64,000 nucleotides of DNA from Methanobacteriota archaeon (GTDB taxonomy: Archaea > Halobacteriota > Methanomicrobia > Methanomicrobiales > Methanocorpusculaceae): assembly GCA_023396065.1 (NCBI GenBank), contig JAEWXF010000028.1:186001-250000 (forward strand), written 5' to 3'. The notes under the pieces are model-generated. The model was not told the origin of the DNA, did no database searches, and saw nothing but the letters and a program-made list of their open reading frames with translations. The position numbers and the translations under genes were made by a program. Each line of letters begins with the position of its first letter. The first letter of the stretch is position 1. Of this stretch, positions 42,850-51,025 are shown piece by piece.

Positions 42850-44650
42850 GAAGAACATATACAGTGCTGTTTCGGCAGTGCTGATCTGCCTCGTACTTGT
42901 GTGTACTGCAGGTTGTATCAGCTCCTCGGGACAACAGTCATCCGGGACTCAGGTGAATATTGTCCTGAGCGATACCGGTGTTATAGTTGACGGAACGCCC
43001 ATCTCTACAGACACTGCCAGTCCTGTCTATGCAGGGGCAGACATCATCTACTATGAGGAGGGACACGACAGCTCCTACGGCGAGGGAACAGCAGCCGACG
43101 GGCATTCTGCTGCTGAGGCAGCTGCTCATACAGTCATTACGATTACCCAGCCGGGTGTGTATCATCTGAGCGGAACATTGTCCGCCGGACAGATTGCCGT
43201 AGATCTGGGAGACACGGCCCAGGACGATCCTGCTGCAGTTGTGGAACTGATCTTGGATGGTGTCACGATTACAAATACCGTCGCGCCTGCGGTATTATTC
43301 TATAATGTGTATGAAACCCACAGTACGGAATCGGCAGGAGCTGTTGTTACACTGGCGGATGATTCAGTAAACATCATTCACGGATCATATGTTGCACGGA
43401 TATATCAGGAGGGTACGACCAAGAAACTGCACAAATATGACGGGGCATTCTACAGCAGAATGTCGATGCTCATACAGGGTAACGGGACGCTGAACATTAC
43501 TGCGGAAAACGAGGGTCTGGACAGTGAGATGCATCTGATTATCAACGGTGGAACGATCCGGATCAGTTCCCAGGATGATGGAATCAATACGAATGAGGAT
43601 GGTGTAAGTGTTACGGTCATCAACGGAGGAGATCTGTATATTAATGCAGGACTTGGCAGTGAGGGTGACGGTATTGACTCGAATGGTGATCTGATCATTA
43701 ATGGCGGGACGATCATCACGATGGCCAATGGACGATCCGGAGACGGAGGTATAGATGCCGATGGTGAAATTCTGATCAACGGAGGAACAGTTATTGCTCT
43801 CGGCAGCCGCAACGATGCGGTAAGTTCCGCGTCCGGTCAGCCGTATATGGAGTTATCATATGCAGCAACCAAGGATGCCGGAACAAGTATCAGAATTACG
43901 GATGGAAACGGCAGTGAGATTCTGACGTTTACACCGGAGAAGATCTATCAGAGTTTCACCTTCAGTTCCCCTGAGTTGAAAGAGGGAGAGGTATATCAGG
44001 TCTACTCAGATGGGATACTGCAGCAGTACACCGGAAACACCATATTTGGAATGGGAATGCCTGGCGGCGGACAGATGTCTCCGGGCGAAAACCGGCAGGA
44101 AATGATGCAGACACCGCCAGAGATGCCGGATGGGGAAAAGATGGGGAATCCTCCTGAAATACCGGATGGAGGACAGATGCCGCCAGGAGATAATCAGCAG
44201 GGAATGATGCAGACACCGCAGGAAATGACGGGTACCGTCACTCAGGAAATAGGTCAGGGTTCCACGGAGTTCATTCTCACTGCAACAACGCACAGTTTTA
44301 GCGGAGTCTCCGATTCACCGGAGGCGAGCGGTAAAACAACTGTGGTGTTCCATGTCAATGAAAATGATCTGATTTCGGACACTCCCGCAGGTGAATCTGT
44401 CGAAATCGTGTATGCGGGAGCCGCTCTCAGTGACGGGACGTTGATATCTCTTGCACCGGAAGATATCCAGTTTACCCTGACTGATGTTCCTTCGGAGAGT
44501 TATCAGAAAACTGTCCGGTATAGTGACGGCGCTGCTGCTCTGACAGCCATTCTGCCGACAGATGCCGGAACATATCAGCTGATAATTGCAATCTCAAATC
44601 CGGATAGTGTCTATACCGGGAGTTCTGTCTGGACATTCCACATTACCTGA
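42848..44650 (+). CDS. Secreted beta-helix carbohydrate-binding-like lipoprotein (Cthe_2159 type)
   Basis: A 600-residue lipoprotein: signal helix ending VCTAGC (Cys about 22), then a right-handed beta-helix of the Cthe_2159 carbohydrate-binding kind, with short repeats such as NGTLNITAENEGLDSEM, NGGTIRISSQDDGINTNEDG, NGGDLYINAGLG and GDGIDSNGDLIINGGTI (about 210-320); the DDGI/GDGID turns can bind calcium. A Met/Pro/Gly-rich region with two imperfect MPGGGQM/PPEMPDG repeats (about 398-460) follows, then a beta domain with a Y-S-D-G pattern. It likely sits on the outer surface and binds glycans. ATG at 42839 is an alternative start. Confidence 0.8.
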   Translation: MKNIYSAVSAVLICLVLVCTAGCISSSGQQSSGTQVNIVLSDTGVIVDGTPISTDTASPVYAGADIIYYEEGHDSSYGEGTAADGHSAAEAAAHTVITITQPGVYHLSGTLSAGQIAVDLGDTAQDDPAAVVELILDGVTITNTVAPAVLFYNVYETHSTESAGAVVTLADDSVNIIHGSYVARIYQEGTTKKLHKYDGAFYSRMSMLIQGNGTLNITAENEGLDSEMHLIINGGTIRISSQDDGINTNEDGVSVTVINGGDLYINAGLGSEGDGIDSNGDLIINGGTIITMANGRSGDGGIDADGEILINGGTVIALGSRNDAVSSASGQPYMELSYAATKDAGTSIRITDGNGSEILTFTPEKIYQSFTFSSPELKEGEVYQVYSDGILQQYTGNTIFGMGMPGGGQMSPGENRQEMMQTPPEMPDGEKMGNPPEIPDGGQMPPGDNQQGMMQTPQEMTGTVTQEIGQGSTEFILTATTHSFSGVSDSPEASGKTTVVFHVNENDLISDTPAGESVEIVYAGAALSDGTLISLAPEDIQFTLTDVPSESYQKTVRYSDGAAALTAILPTDAGTYQLIIAISNPDSVYTGSSVWTFHIT

Positions 44651-44662
44651 AAAAACGGTAAT

Positions 44663-44681
44663 GTGCAACGGAGGGTTGCAC
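44663..44681 (+). terminator. Hairpin after the beta-helix gene
   Basis: GTGCAAC and GTTGCAC pair around a five-base loop, 12 bases after the stop codon. There is no T-run directly after it. The rest of the gap to 44852 shows nothing recognisable. Confidence 0.4.
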
Positions 44682-44852
44682 CGCAGGACGGGTATTTGAT
44701 TCCTGTTCCCCGGTGAAACTGGGAAGAAACGAGTATTTTTCTTCCGATAAAATCCTATTTTTTCGGGAACGCGATTCCGTTTCTGCAGATGATGTTTACG
44801 ATCTGAAAAACTATATGGTCCTTCGGCATAGAAAACAATGAGGAAATCTCAG

Positions 44853-46133
44853 ATGGCGGAATGGTATGTCTCTTCTTCAAGGCTGGATAGAAATCAACGA
44901 AAGTTCAGTGACAACCGACCATATTTTATTTCACTGAGGCTTGTTCTGAGCAGTCATCTTGAGGAGTCACGGCTGGATGAAGCGGTCCGAAGAGTTACCC
45001 GGGCGGTACCAATTCTTGGCTGCCGGTATGCAGGGGATGAGCGGGAGTCCGGATGGAAACGTCAGTTTCCGATTCAGGAATACAGGATACGGATCACGGA
45101 TGAAGCTCCGGAACGTGTTCCCGCCTATCTGCTGAGTCTGGACCCGGAACCTCTTCCGTTGCAGGTGGTTGTCTGCCGGAGAGAGGATGAGGATGTTCTG
45201 ATTTTGTCGATTGATCATACGCTGACCGATGCGCACGGTTTGTTTGATCTGGTGAGGCTGATTGCGGAAACATATAGGATGCTGGAGACGGTCCCTGACT
45301 GTACCCCGCGGTTCCTCTCGTGTTCTTCGGACCGTTCGCATTCTGCGTTGTTCTCCCGGCTATCCTATGATACCTGCAGGGCCGCTGCGAAGCGGGAGGC
45401 TGCCAGGAGAGACGGGATTTCTGCGTATCAGAAATTTTTTTCTCTTGCGGCGGAGGGAACGTCTGAACAAGGTCTGTGCTGTCAGGAAATATGCCAGGAT
45501 GATCTGGTCATGCTGAAAGAAACTGCGCATGAGGCAGGGGCAACGATCCATGATATACTGCTTGCGATCTATGGGATTGTGCTGCGTGAGTATGTTTTTC
45601 AGGAAACCCGGGAGCGTCTGCCGGTTGTTCCTCTTCGTTCTTCTATGGATCTCCGAAAATATTACCCGCCCGATGTTCAGCCTGTTCTCACAAACTGTTC
45701 TATTTCCTACTGGGCGCCGGTGTCGTTTTCCAATACAGCGGAAACGTATGCGTCTGTTCTGAGGAATGTGTGCCGGAAATCCGCCTGTACCAAAAGATAT
45801 TTTCTTGGTATCGGGACGGCCTTTGGTATTGAGGAGCCATCGTTTGCCGAGTCGGAACCCTATCAGGATACTGGGTATTACCTGACGCCTTTTCTGTCAA
45901 ATGTCGGAGTTCTGCCCGAAGATGCGGTGGACTTCGGTGAGGAGATACGGATCCGGGATGCATGTATCTATGCGAATTTCCGTTCTGGGAATCCCTGGTT
46001 TATCACTGCTTTGACCTGGAATGGTGTGCTGCATCTGACGATATGTACGGACCGGCAGCATGATCTGGCGAAGTGGATTCTGAAACGGTTCTGTGGTGTT
46101 GTTCAGGAGATTGGGGGGATGCGGCGTAGCTGA
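44853..46133 (+). CDS. Condensation-domain/alcohol-acyltransferase-like protein
   Basis: A 426-residue single-domain protein with the CoA-dependent acyltransferase fold: an N-terminal NRPYFISLRLVLSS strand region, LSIDHTLTDAHGLFDLVRLIAE with the HxxxD active-site motif (H in DHTLTDAHG, about residue 121), and a later FLSNVGVLPEDAVDFG strand that resembles the DFGWG/latch region. It is not part of an NRPS module and no carrier protein is seen, so the substrate is unknown; it may acylate a lipid or glycan. The ATG at 44853 has GAGG nine bases upstream and is preferred to one five codons earlier. Confidence 0.7.
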   Translation: MAEWYVSSSRLDRNQRKFSDNRPYFISLRLVLSSHLEESRLDEAVRRVTRAVPILGCRYAGDERESGWKRQFPIQEYRIRITDEAPERVPAYLLSLDPEPLPLQVVVCRREDEDVLILSIDHTLTDAHGLFDLVRLIAETYRMLETVPDCTPRFLSCSSDRSHSALFSRLSYDTCRAAAKREAARRDGISAYQKFFSLAAEGTSEQGLCCQEICQDDLVMLKETAHEAGATIHDILLAIYGIVLREYVFQETRERLPVVPLRSSMDLRKYYPPDVQPVLTNCSISYWAPVSFSNTAETYASVLRNVCRKSACTKRYFLGIGTAFGIEEPSFAESEPYQDTGYYLTPFLSNVGVLPEDAVDFGEEIRIRDACIYANFRSGNPWFITALTWNGVLHLTICTDRQHDLAKWILKRFCGVVQEIGGMRRS

Positions 46134-46224
46134 GGTAGGATAGCGGGTTACATTCGAAATGAGATTCGGACTTCTCTTCAAAAGCATGTTTTCCGGTAGT
46201 ACATCTGTGATATGTACCGCCAAG

Positions 46225-46444
46225 TGATTACTCGTTGATTACTGATTACTGACGTCATGCACTGGTGCGAAAAAAGGGAATATCCCCGGCTCTCTCACCA
46301 TGAGAGAGAAACGGGATGATACTACTCTTGTGTTATATATTTCTTTCTAAACATATATAAATACACCCATTGTCTGAAAAAGAAAAAAAATATCCGGCAG
46401 ATATTCTTTCACAAAAGAGGGATGACGTCAGTAATCAGTAAGCA
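46225..46444. repeat. Heptamer-flanked AT-rich element, copy 2
   Basis: Left array: TGATTAC at 46225, 46236 and 46243, then TGACGTCA. Right array: TGACGTCA (46423), GTAATCA, GTAAGCA. A 20-bp perfect inverted repeat joins 46239-46258 with 46422-46441. Between them is a 103-bp core (46284-46386) repeated at 46594-46696 with three differences; it has the hairpin CTCTCTCA-CCA-TGAGAGAG and AT-rich boxes CATATATAAATA and TTATATAT. Confidence 0.8.
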
Positions 46445-46544
46445 ACGAATCATCAACATCCTGTTGTGCAAAGAAGGATAAACGGAGTCACCCGGTATTC
46501 TTCAAGAACCATACCTCCGGGAACGTGAAAGGTGACATCTCGGT

Positions 46545-46751
46545 GAACTCAGAATTCAGAACTCACCTGCCTTTTTCCAAAAAAGATTCAACCCCCCGGC
46601 TCTCTCACCATGAGAGAGAAACGGGATGATACTACCCTCGTGTTATATATTTCTTTCTAAACATATATAAATACACCCACTGTCTGAAAAAGAAAACTGG
46701 GAGGGAAACCTATCTCTCGTACAACCCGCGTGAATTCTGAACTCTGAATTC
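46545..46751. repeat. Heptamer-flanked AT-rich element, copy 3
   Basis: Left array GAACTCA, GAATTCA, GAACTCA (46545-46565); right array TGAATTC, TGAACTC, TGAATTC (46731-46751), inverted with three mismatches that are G-U pairs on minus-strand RNA. The core at 46594-46696 equals that of copy 2, and spacings to the arrays are alike, but the heptamers are different. Together copies 2 and 3 fill the gap 46134-46788. Confidence 0.8.
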
Positions 46752-46788
46752 ATCATGAATGCAGATCAAACAAACTTCAAAAAGGGAA

Positions 46789-46860
46789 TGGACCGGGCGG
46801 AAATTGAATCCGCGGCCTCGTCAATGCCAATGACGCGATCTACCACTGATCTACCGGCCC
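46789..46860 (-). tRNA. tRNA-Ala (anticodon GGC)
   Basis: Minus-strand cloverleaf: acceptor GGGCCGG/CCGGTCC, D stem GATC/GATC, anticodon stem CGTCA/TGACG with loop TTGGCAT (anticodon GGC), T stem GCGGA/TCCGC with loop TTCAATT, discriminator A. CCA is not encoded. Confidence 0.94.
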
Positions 46861-46975
46861 AATAAAATTGTGCTCTAATACATAGGTCAATCACAAATAA
46901 AAAGATATTGCTTTCCTCTCCCGCACAGACGGCGCTATTTATAACATATGCCGGAAAACAGATAAGCGAAGTTAG

Positions 46976-47647
46976 ATGTTAGGCATACTCGGCGGAACTG
47001 CACTTCTCGCAGCAGAACTCCCGCCTCTCACCAAAAAACGCGTAGCAACACCGTTCGGCAGTGTCGACGTGTACGCAGGAAAATTCGTATTCCTTCCCCG
47101 GCACCAGTACAACACCCCGCCGCACCGCCTCAACCACAGAGCACACCTCGCCGCCTGCAAAATACTCGGCGTCGACCGGCTCATCCTTATCGGCTCCTGC
47201 GGCTCAATGCACCCCGGTCTCCGGCCGGGCAGCATCGTCATACCGGATGACTACCTCTGTCCCTGGGACATCCCGTCCCTGCACAACAACGACATCCGTC
47301 ATGTTCCCCCGACGGTAGACGAAGGGCTTCGGCATGCCCTCGAACAAATCGTCCCCGATGCCGTATCAGGAACCTACTTCCAGGCACACGGCCCCAGGTT
47401 TGAAACCCGTGCCGAAATTACCTGCTTTGCTTCACATACTGACATCGTCGGCATGACCATCGCAAGCGAGTTCACCCTCGCAAACGAACTCGGCATCCCG
47501 GCCGCCGCCCTCTGTACCGTCGACAACTACGCCAACGGGATCGGCGGTGCCGACGCCCCCGACTACACCGAAATCGTCGCCGTCGCCAAAGCAAACGGTG
47601 AGCGCATCAGCAAAATCATCACAGAAATCGTGGAAAGACTCGCATGA
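46976..47647 (+). CDS. MTAP/MTIP-family purine nucleoside phosphorylase
   Basis: A 223-residue phosphorylase of the methylthioadenosine phosphorylase family: GILGGTALL (phosphate loop, residues 3-11), ATPFGSVDVYAG, LPRHQYNTPPHRLNHRAHLAA, IGSCGSMHPGLRPGSIVIPDDYLC, and TIASEFTLANELGIPAAALCTVDNYANGI. The Asn in the DNYANG purine site suits a 6-oxopurine, so methylthioinosine or 5'-deoxyinosine is the likely substrate. The next gene, a deaminase, overlaps it (ATGA) and would supply that substrate. A GCTATTTATAAC box lies 32-43 bp upstream. Confidence 0.85.
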   Translation: MLGILGGTALLAAELPPLTKKRVATPFGSVDVYAGKFVFLPRHQYNTPPHRLNHRAHLAACKILGVDRLILIGSCGSMHPGLRPGSIVIPDDYLCPWDIPSLHNNDIRHVPPTVDEGLRHALEQIVPDAVSGTYFQAHGPRFETRAEITCFASHTDIVGMTIASEFTLANELGIPAAALCTVDNYANGIGGADAPDYTEIVAVAKANGERISKIITEIVERLA

Positions 47648-48945
47648 CAGAACCAGACATCTTTAGAAAGAAGGTCCCAATCCTTCTCAGAAACGTATCA
47701 GTAAACGGAAAAGCAGCAGAAATTTACCTCGACGGAACCGGAAAAATCGGCGCAGTCGCAGAGAAAATCACCGACCACGACGCCGAGTTCATCATCGACG
47801 GAGACGGAGCAGCCGCCCTCCCCGGCATGGTCAACATGCACACCCATTCCCCCATGAGCCTCCTTCGCGGATACTCCGACGACATGCCCCTCTTCGAATG
47901 GCTCTCCACCAAAATCTGGCCGACCGAAGCCCACCTCACCGGAGACGACATGTACTGGGGCGCCAAACTCGCCTGCCTCGAAATGATCCGGACCGGCACA
48001 ACCACCTTCAATGACATGTACTTCCAGATGGAACGCGTCGCAGACGCCGTCGAAGAAGCCGGCATTCGTGCCTGCCTCTCCTACTGCATGATCGACGGCG
48101 GTGACCACGCAAAATTCGAATCCGAATGCAGTGTCATGGAAAAAACCGTCGCCAACCTCAAAGCCCGGAACAATCCCCGCATCATGCCGGGCGTATCTCC
48201 CCACGCCCTCTACACCGTCTCCGAAGAAGGCCTCCGCTGGTGTGCCGAGTTCTCCGCCACAGAAAACATCCCGCTCCACATCCATGTCGACGAAACCGAC
48301 GAAAACCCGGACTGCATCAAAGCCCACGGCATGCGGGTCGTCCCCTGGCTTGACCACTGCGGCGTCCTCTCCAACCGCTGTATTGCCGCCCACTGCTGCT
48401 GGCTCGACGCGGATGATATCCGCATCTTCGCAGACCGGGGGGTCACCGCAGTCCATAACCCGGTCAGCAACATGAAACTCACCGTTGGCCGGGCGCTTCC
48501 CTACCCGGAGATGAAAGCCGCGGGCGTCAACGTTGCTCTCGGAACGGACGGTGCATCCTCGAACAATGCTCTGGATATGTTTACCGAGATGAAGACCGCA
48601 GCACTCCTCCAGAAATTCTTCTGGAACGATCCCACTGTTCTCCCTGCCCACGAAGCACTGGAGATCGCCTCCCGCAATGGCGCCAAAGCGCTCGGCCTCA
48701 ATGCCGGAGTAATTGCTCCCGGCTATACCGCCGACCTCATCCTTGTAGCCAGAAACCCGGCCAGTGTCCCGGCATTCAATACCACATCCAACGCCGTGTA
48801 TGCAACCTCCGGCCTGGCTGTTGCCACCACCATCTGTGACGGTGCGGTTCTCATGCATGAAGGAGTCATCCCGGGTGCCGAAGAAATTCTCCAAAAGTCC
48901 GAAGAGGTCGCATTCGATCTGGTCCGGCGTGCAACCGAAACCTGA
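47644..48945 (+). CDS. dadD: MTA/SAH/5'-deoxyadenosine deaminase
   Basis: A 433-residue amidohydrolase. Zinc ligands are visible: MVNMHTHSPMSLLRGYSDD (HxH, about residues 62-64), HIHVDETDE (about 214), AAHCCWLD (about 241) and LGTDGASSNNALDM (Asp about 301). This is the MTA/SAH deaminase family; the characterised methanogen member (M. jannaschii DadD) deaminates 5'-deoxyadenosine, made by radical SAM enzymes, as well as SAH and MTA. With the upstream phosphorylase it forms a salvage route to hypoxanthine and a sugar phosphate. Confidence 0.9.
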   Translation: MTEPDIFRKKVPILLRNVSVNGKAAEIYLDGTGKIGAVAEKITDHDAEFIIDGDGAAALPGMVNMHTHSPMSLLRGYSDDMPLFEWLSTKIWPTEAHLTGDDMYWGAKLACLEMIRTGTTTFNDMYFQMERVADAVEEAGIRACLSYCMIDGGDHAKFESECSVMEKTVANLKARNNPRIMPGVSPHALYTVSEEGLRWCAEFSATENIPLHIHVDETDENPDCIKAHGMRVVPWLDHCGVLSNRCIAAHCCWLDADDIRIFADRGVTAVHNPVSNMKLTVGRALPYPEMKAAGVNVALGTDGASSNNALDMFTEMKTAALLQKFFWNDPTVLPAHEALEIASRNGAKALGLNAGVIAPGYTADLILVARNPASVPAFNTTSNAVYATSGLAVATTICDGAVLMHEGVIPGAEEILQKSEEVAFDLVRRATET

Positions 48946-49509
48946 TCATCCGATTTTTCGGATACCCTCTTCCGTTACCACCCAGTCCAGCTTCCGGTCA
49001 TACGGCTCGGCGGGAATACTCTCCGCCTCCTGGCAGGCGTAGGCAAGACCTATGCGGGGAATTGCCGGATATGCGGTAAAAAATCGGTCATAATACCCTG
49101 CTCCGTATCCCAGCCGGTTTCCCTCCCGGTCAAAACCCACCAGCGGCAGCAGGGCAATCTCAATTGACTCAGGCGGGGCGGGTTCTTCACAGGAAAGCGG
49201 TTCCGGAACCCGGAAGGTTCCCGGTTCCAGATCCGCCATTCTGCGGAGATGAGATATCCGCAGGGTCTTCGTTTCTTTCTGAATAATCGGGACAAGGACA
49301 GACTTGCCCTCTTCAAGAAGGCAGTTAATAATCACCATCGACTCCACCTCCGGGTCTTTGGCAACGTAGGCAAGAATCGTCTGATACGGGGCAAGGAACG
49401 ACGTAAGATACCGGGTAATATAGTAACTTTTCTCCCGTCGCTCCTCCAGTGTCAGCGCCCCTCGCAGGCATTTCAGTCTTTCCCGCAGTGCCGCCTTGTC
49501 CTCCTGCAT
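48946..49509 (-). CDS. 5-formyltetrahydrofolate cyclo-ligase family protein
   Basis: A 187-residue MTHFS/YgfA-family enzyme, which uses ATP to turn 5-formyl-THF into methenyl-THF. The basic N-terminal helix (LRERLKCLRGALTLEERREKS), VLVPIIQ, LPLVGFDREGNRLGYGAGYYDRF (the ATP/folate motif, about 120-143) and the final KLDWVVTEEGI all fit. In a methanogen the true C1 carrier might be a methanopterin. It converges with the deaminase with no gap. Confidence 0.9.
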   Translation of the reverse strand: MQEDKAALRERLKCLRGALTLEERREKSYYITRYLTSFLAPYQTILAYVAKDPEVESMVIINCLLEEGKSVLVPIIQKETKTLRISHLRRMADLEPGTFRVPEPLSCEEPAPPESIEIALLPLVGFDREGNRLGYGAGYYDRFFTAYPAIPRIGLAYACQEAESIPAEPYDRKLDWVVTEEGIRKIG

Positions 49510-49607
49510 ACACAGTAATCAGCGGTCGTCCTGAATAAAGATTCGTGTCGGGAAAATTGGCACCATCCGTTTATTTATGGTGACGGACCCCATACCCGAA
49601 AGAGAAC

Positions 49608-50672
49608 ATGGATCTGTCCGCGGCTCTGGGTTCCGGCATTGATCACGTTGCAGTGTATGTCGGAAATTATGCGGTCACCTGCCTGATTCCGATATTTCTT
49701 CTGGCGGGAGCGATTGTGGTGTATCCCCGGCAGTCGGGACTGTTTCATTACTTTACCAACGAAGTTCCCCGTCCTGTTTCCTATCTCACGGCCCTTGGAA
49801 CCGGAATGATTCTCTGCATCTTTACTCTCGTGATCATTCCAATGTTCGCCGCTCTGCACCGCAGAGAAGCCGCAGTCGGCCCGCAGATAGTGTTTTTGTA
49901 TGCGGGTTCAGCACTCAACCTCATTGCAGTGTTCGGAATCGGGCAGCTCTACGGAGTTTCCGGAGCTGTACTCCTGATCGGCGCGGCTACCGGTGTTGCC
50001 GTACTGACGGCGCTGTGTATGTCGGCGCTGTTTCAAAGAGTGCAGCCGGTCGGATGTTTCTGCCGGAAAAGTACACCCGGTAAGTGGGAACAGACGCTCT
50101 GGTGTGTTCCCGGTCTGTTTGCTCTGCTGATTCTTTTGCTTCTGTCCGGAGCACTGCCGGTTTCCTCCGGGGTGAAGTTCCTGCTGTTTGCCGGTATCGG
50201 CGTGGTACTTCTGGGATATACAACGGTATTTCTTTCCTTAGAGAGTATCCGGGAGTGGCTGCGGTCTGCGGGGCATATTGCCGTTCGGGCAGTTCCTTTT
50301 CTCCTGCTGGGACATTTTGTGCTCGGTATTTTTACGTCTGTGGTGGATCCGGCATATATTGTTCCGTATCTGTCGGACAACTCGCTTCTGTCCTGTTTGT
50401 CCGGCGCGGTCTCCGGACTTTTTTATCACATGCCGGCGGCTCTGGATGTCCCGGTTCTGGAAAGTACCTTCGGGCCGGATGCGTCCTCTCTTGCCGCAGG
50501 GCCGTTATTAGCGTTGATTCTGGCCGGATCAGGAATCTGTCTGCCGCTCCTGATGGTGGTCCATGTAGTGATCGGCACCCGGCGTGCTCTGGTGTATGGA
50601 GGACTGGTGATTGTGTTCGCGACCTTGTTCGGATTTTTCTACGGGATGGTCAGCGGACCGTTACAGTTATAA
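49608..50672 (+). CDS. Permease of the DUF318/UPF0718-like type
   Basis: A 354-residue protein with about ten helices, arranged as two halves. EVPRPVSYLTALGTGMILCIFTLVIIPMFAALHRREAAVGPQIVFLYAGSALN and the second-half YHMPAALDVPVLESTFGP...AGPLLALILAGSGICLPLLMVVH resemble the paired helical-hairpin layout of the ArsP-like permeases, but the match is weaker than for the gene at 10978-11880. Substrate unknown. A GTTTATTTATGG box lies about 30 bp upstream. Confidence 0.7.
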   Translation: MDLSAALGSGIDHVAVYVGNYAVTCLIPIFLLAGAIVVYPRQSGLFHYFTNEVPRPVSYLTALGTGMILCIFTLVIIPMFAALHRREAAVGPQIVFLYAGSALNLIAVFGIGQLYGVSGAVLLIGAATGVAVLTALCMSALFQRVQPVGCFCRKSTPGKWEQTLWCVPGLFALLILLLLSGALPVSSGVKFLLFAGIGVVLLGYTTVFLSLESIREWLRSAGHIAVRAVPFLLLGHFVLGIFTSVVDPAYIVPYLSDNSLLSCLSGAVSGLFYHMPAALDVPVLESTFGPDASSLAAGPLLALILAGSGICLPLLMVVHVVIGTRRALVYGGLVIVFATLFGFFYGMVSGPLQL

Positions 50673-50731
50673 CCGGTTCCCTTCGGTGACGCCAACGCTT
50701 AAGAGGTCTCACTTCTCATACTATTCCCACA

Positions 50732-51022
50732 ATGCATAAGGAAGAACTAATAGAACTACACCAGATATTCTACGATATCAAGGAATACTTCGAAACCATA
50801 AATCCGAATCTGAAATTCCCCCAATATACTGCGCTGAAGATTCTGCCCAAACAGGTGAACAGAAGTAAACTTGAGCACAAGTATGCGATCTTCACTCTGG
50901 GTTCGGAGCTTGCATCGGCCATGAAGGAAATTGAGACAATCTCTTCCCGGGGGATTCCCACCCGCATGAAAGAGCTTGCCGAAAAAACGCTGAAGGAAAT
51001 GGAGTCTGAACGCTCCCATTAA
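50732..51022 (+). CDS. UPF0058-family protein
   Basis: A 96-residue helical archaeal protein of UPF0058: MHKEELIELHQIFYDIKEYFE, then HKYAIFTLGSELASAMKEIE. The family is widespread in Euryarchaeota, and a structure is known, but its function is not. Confidence 0.88.
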   Translation: MHKEELIELHQIFYDIKEYFETINPNLKFPQYTALKILPKQVNRSKLEHKYAIFTLGSELASAMKEIETISSRGIPTRMKELAEKTLKEMESERSH

Positions 51023-51025
51023 TCC

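Noticed and set aside
46225..46751. CRISPR array
   Set aside because: Only two core repeats, too long, with no spacer structure, and the 7-bp units are contiguous and inverted. No CRISPR array was seen anywhere in the window.
46789..46860. Integrated element using tRNA-Ala as attachment site
   Set aside because: No integrase gene or duplicated tRNA end is seen nearby; the Xer gene at 34-35 kb belongs with its own dif-like site.
47698..48894. 398-codon minus-strand frame opposite the deaminase
   Set aside because: Gly/Val/Phe-rich composition typical of an antisense shadow; the plus frame has every zinc ligand of the family.
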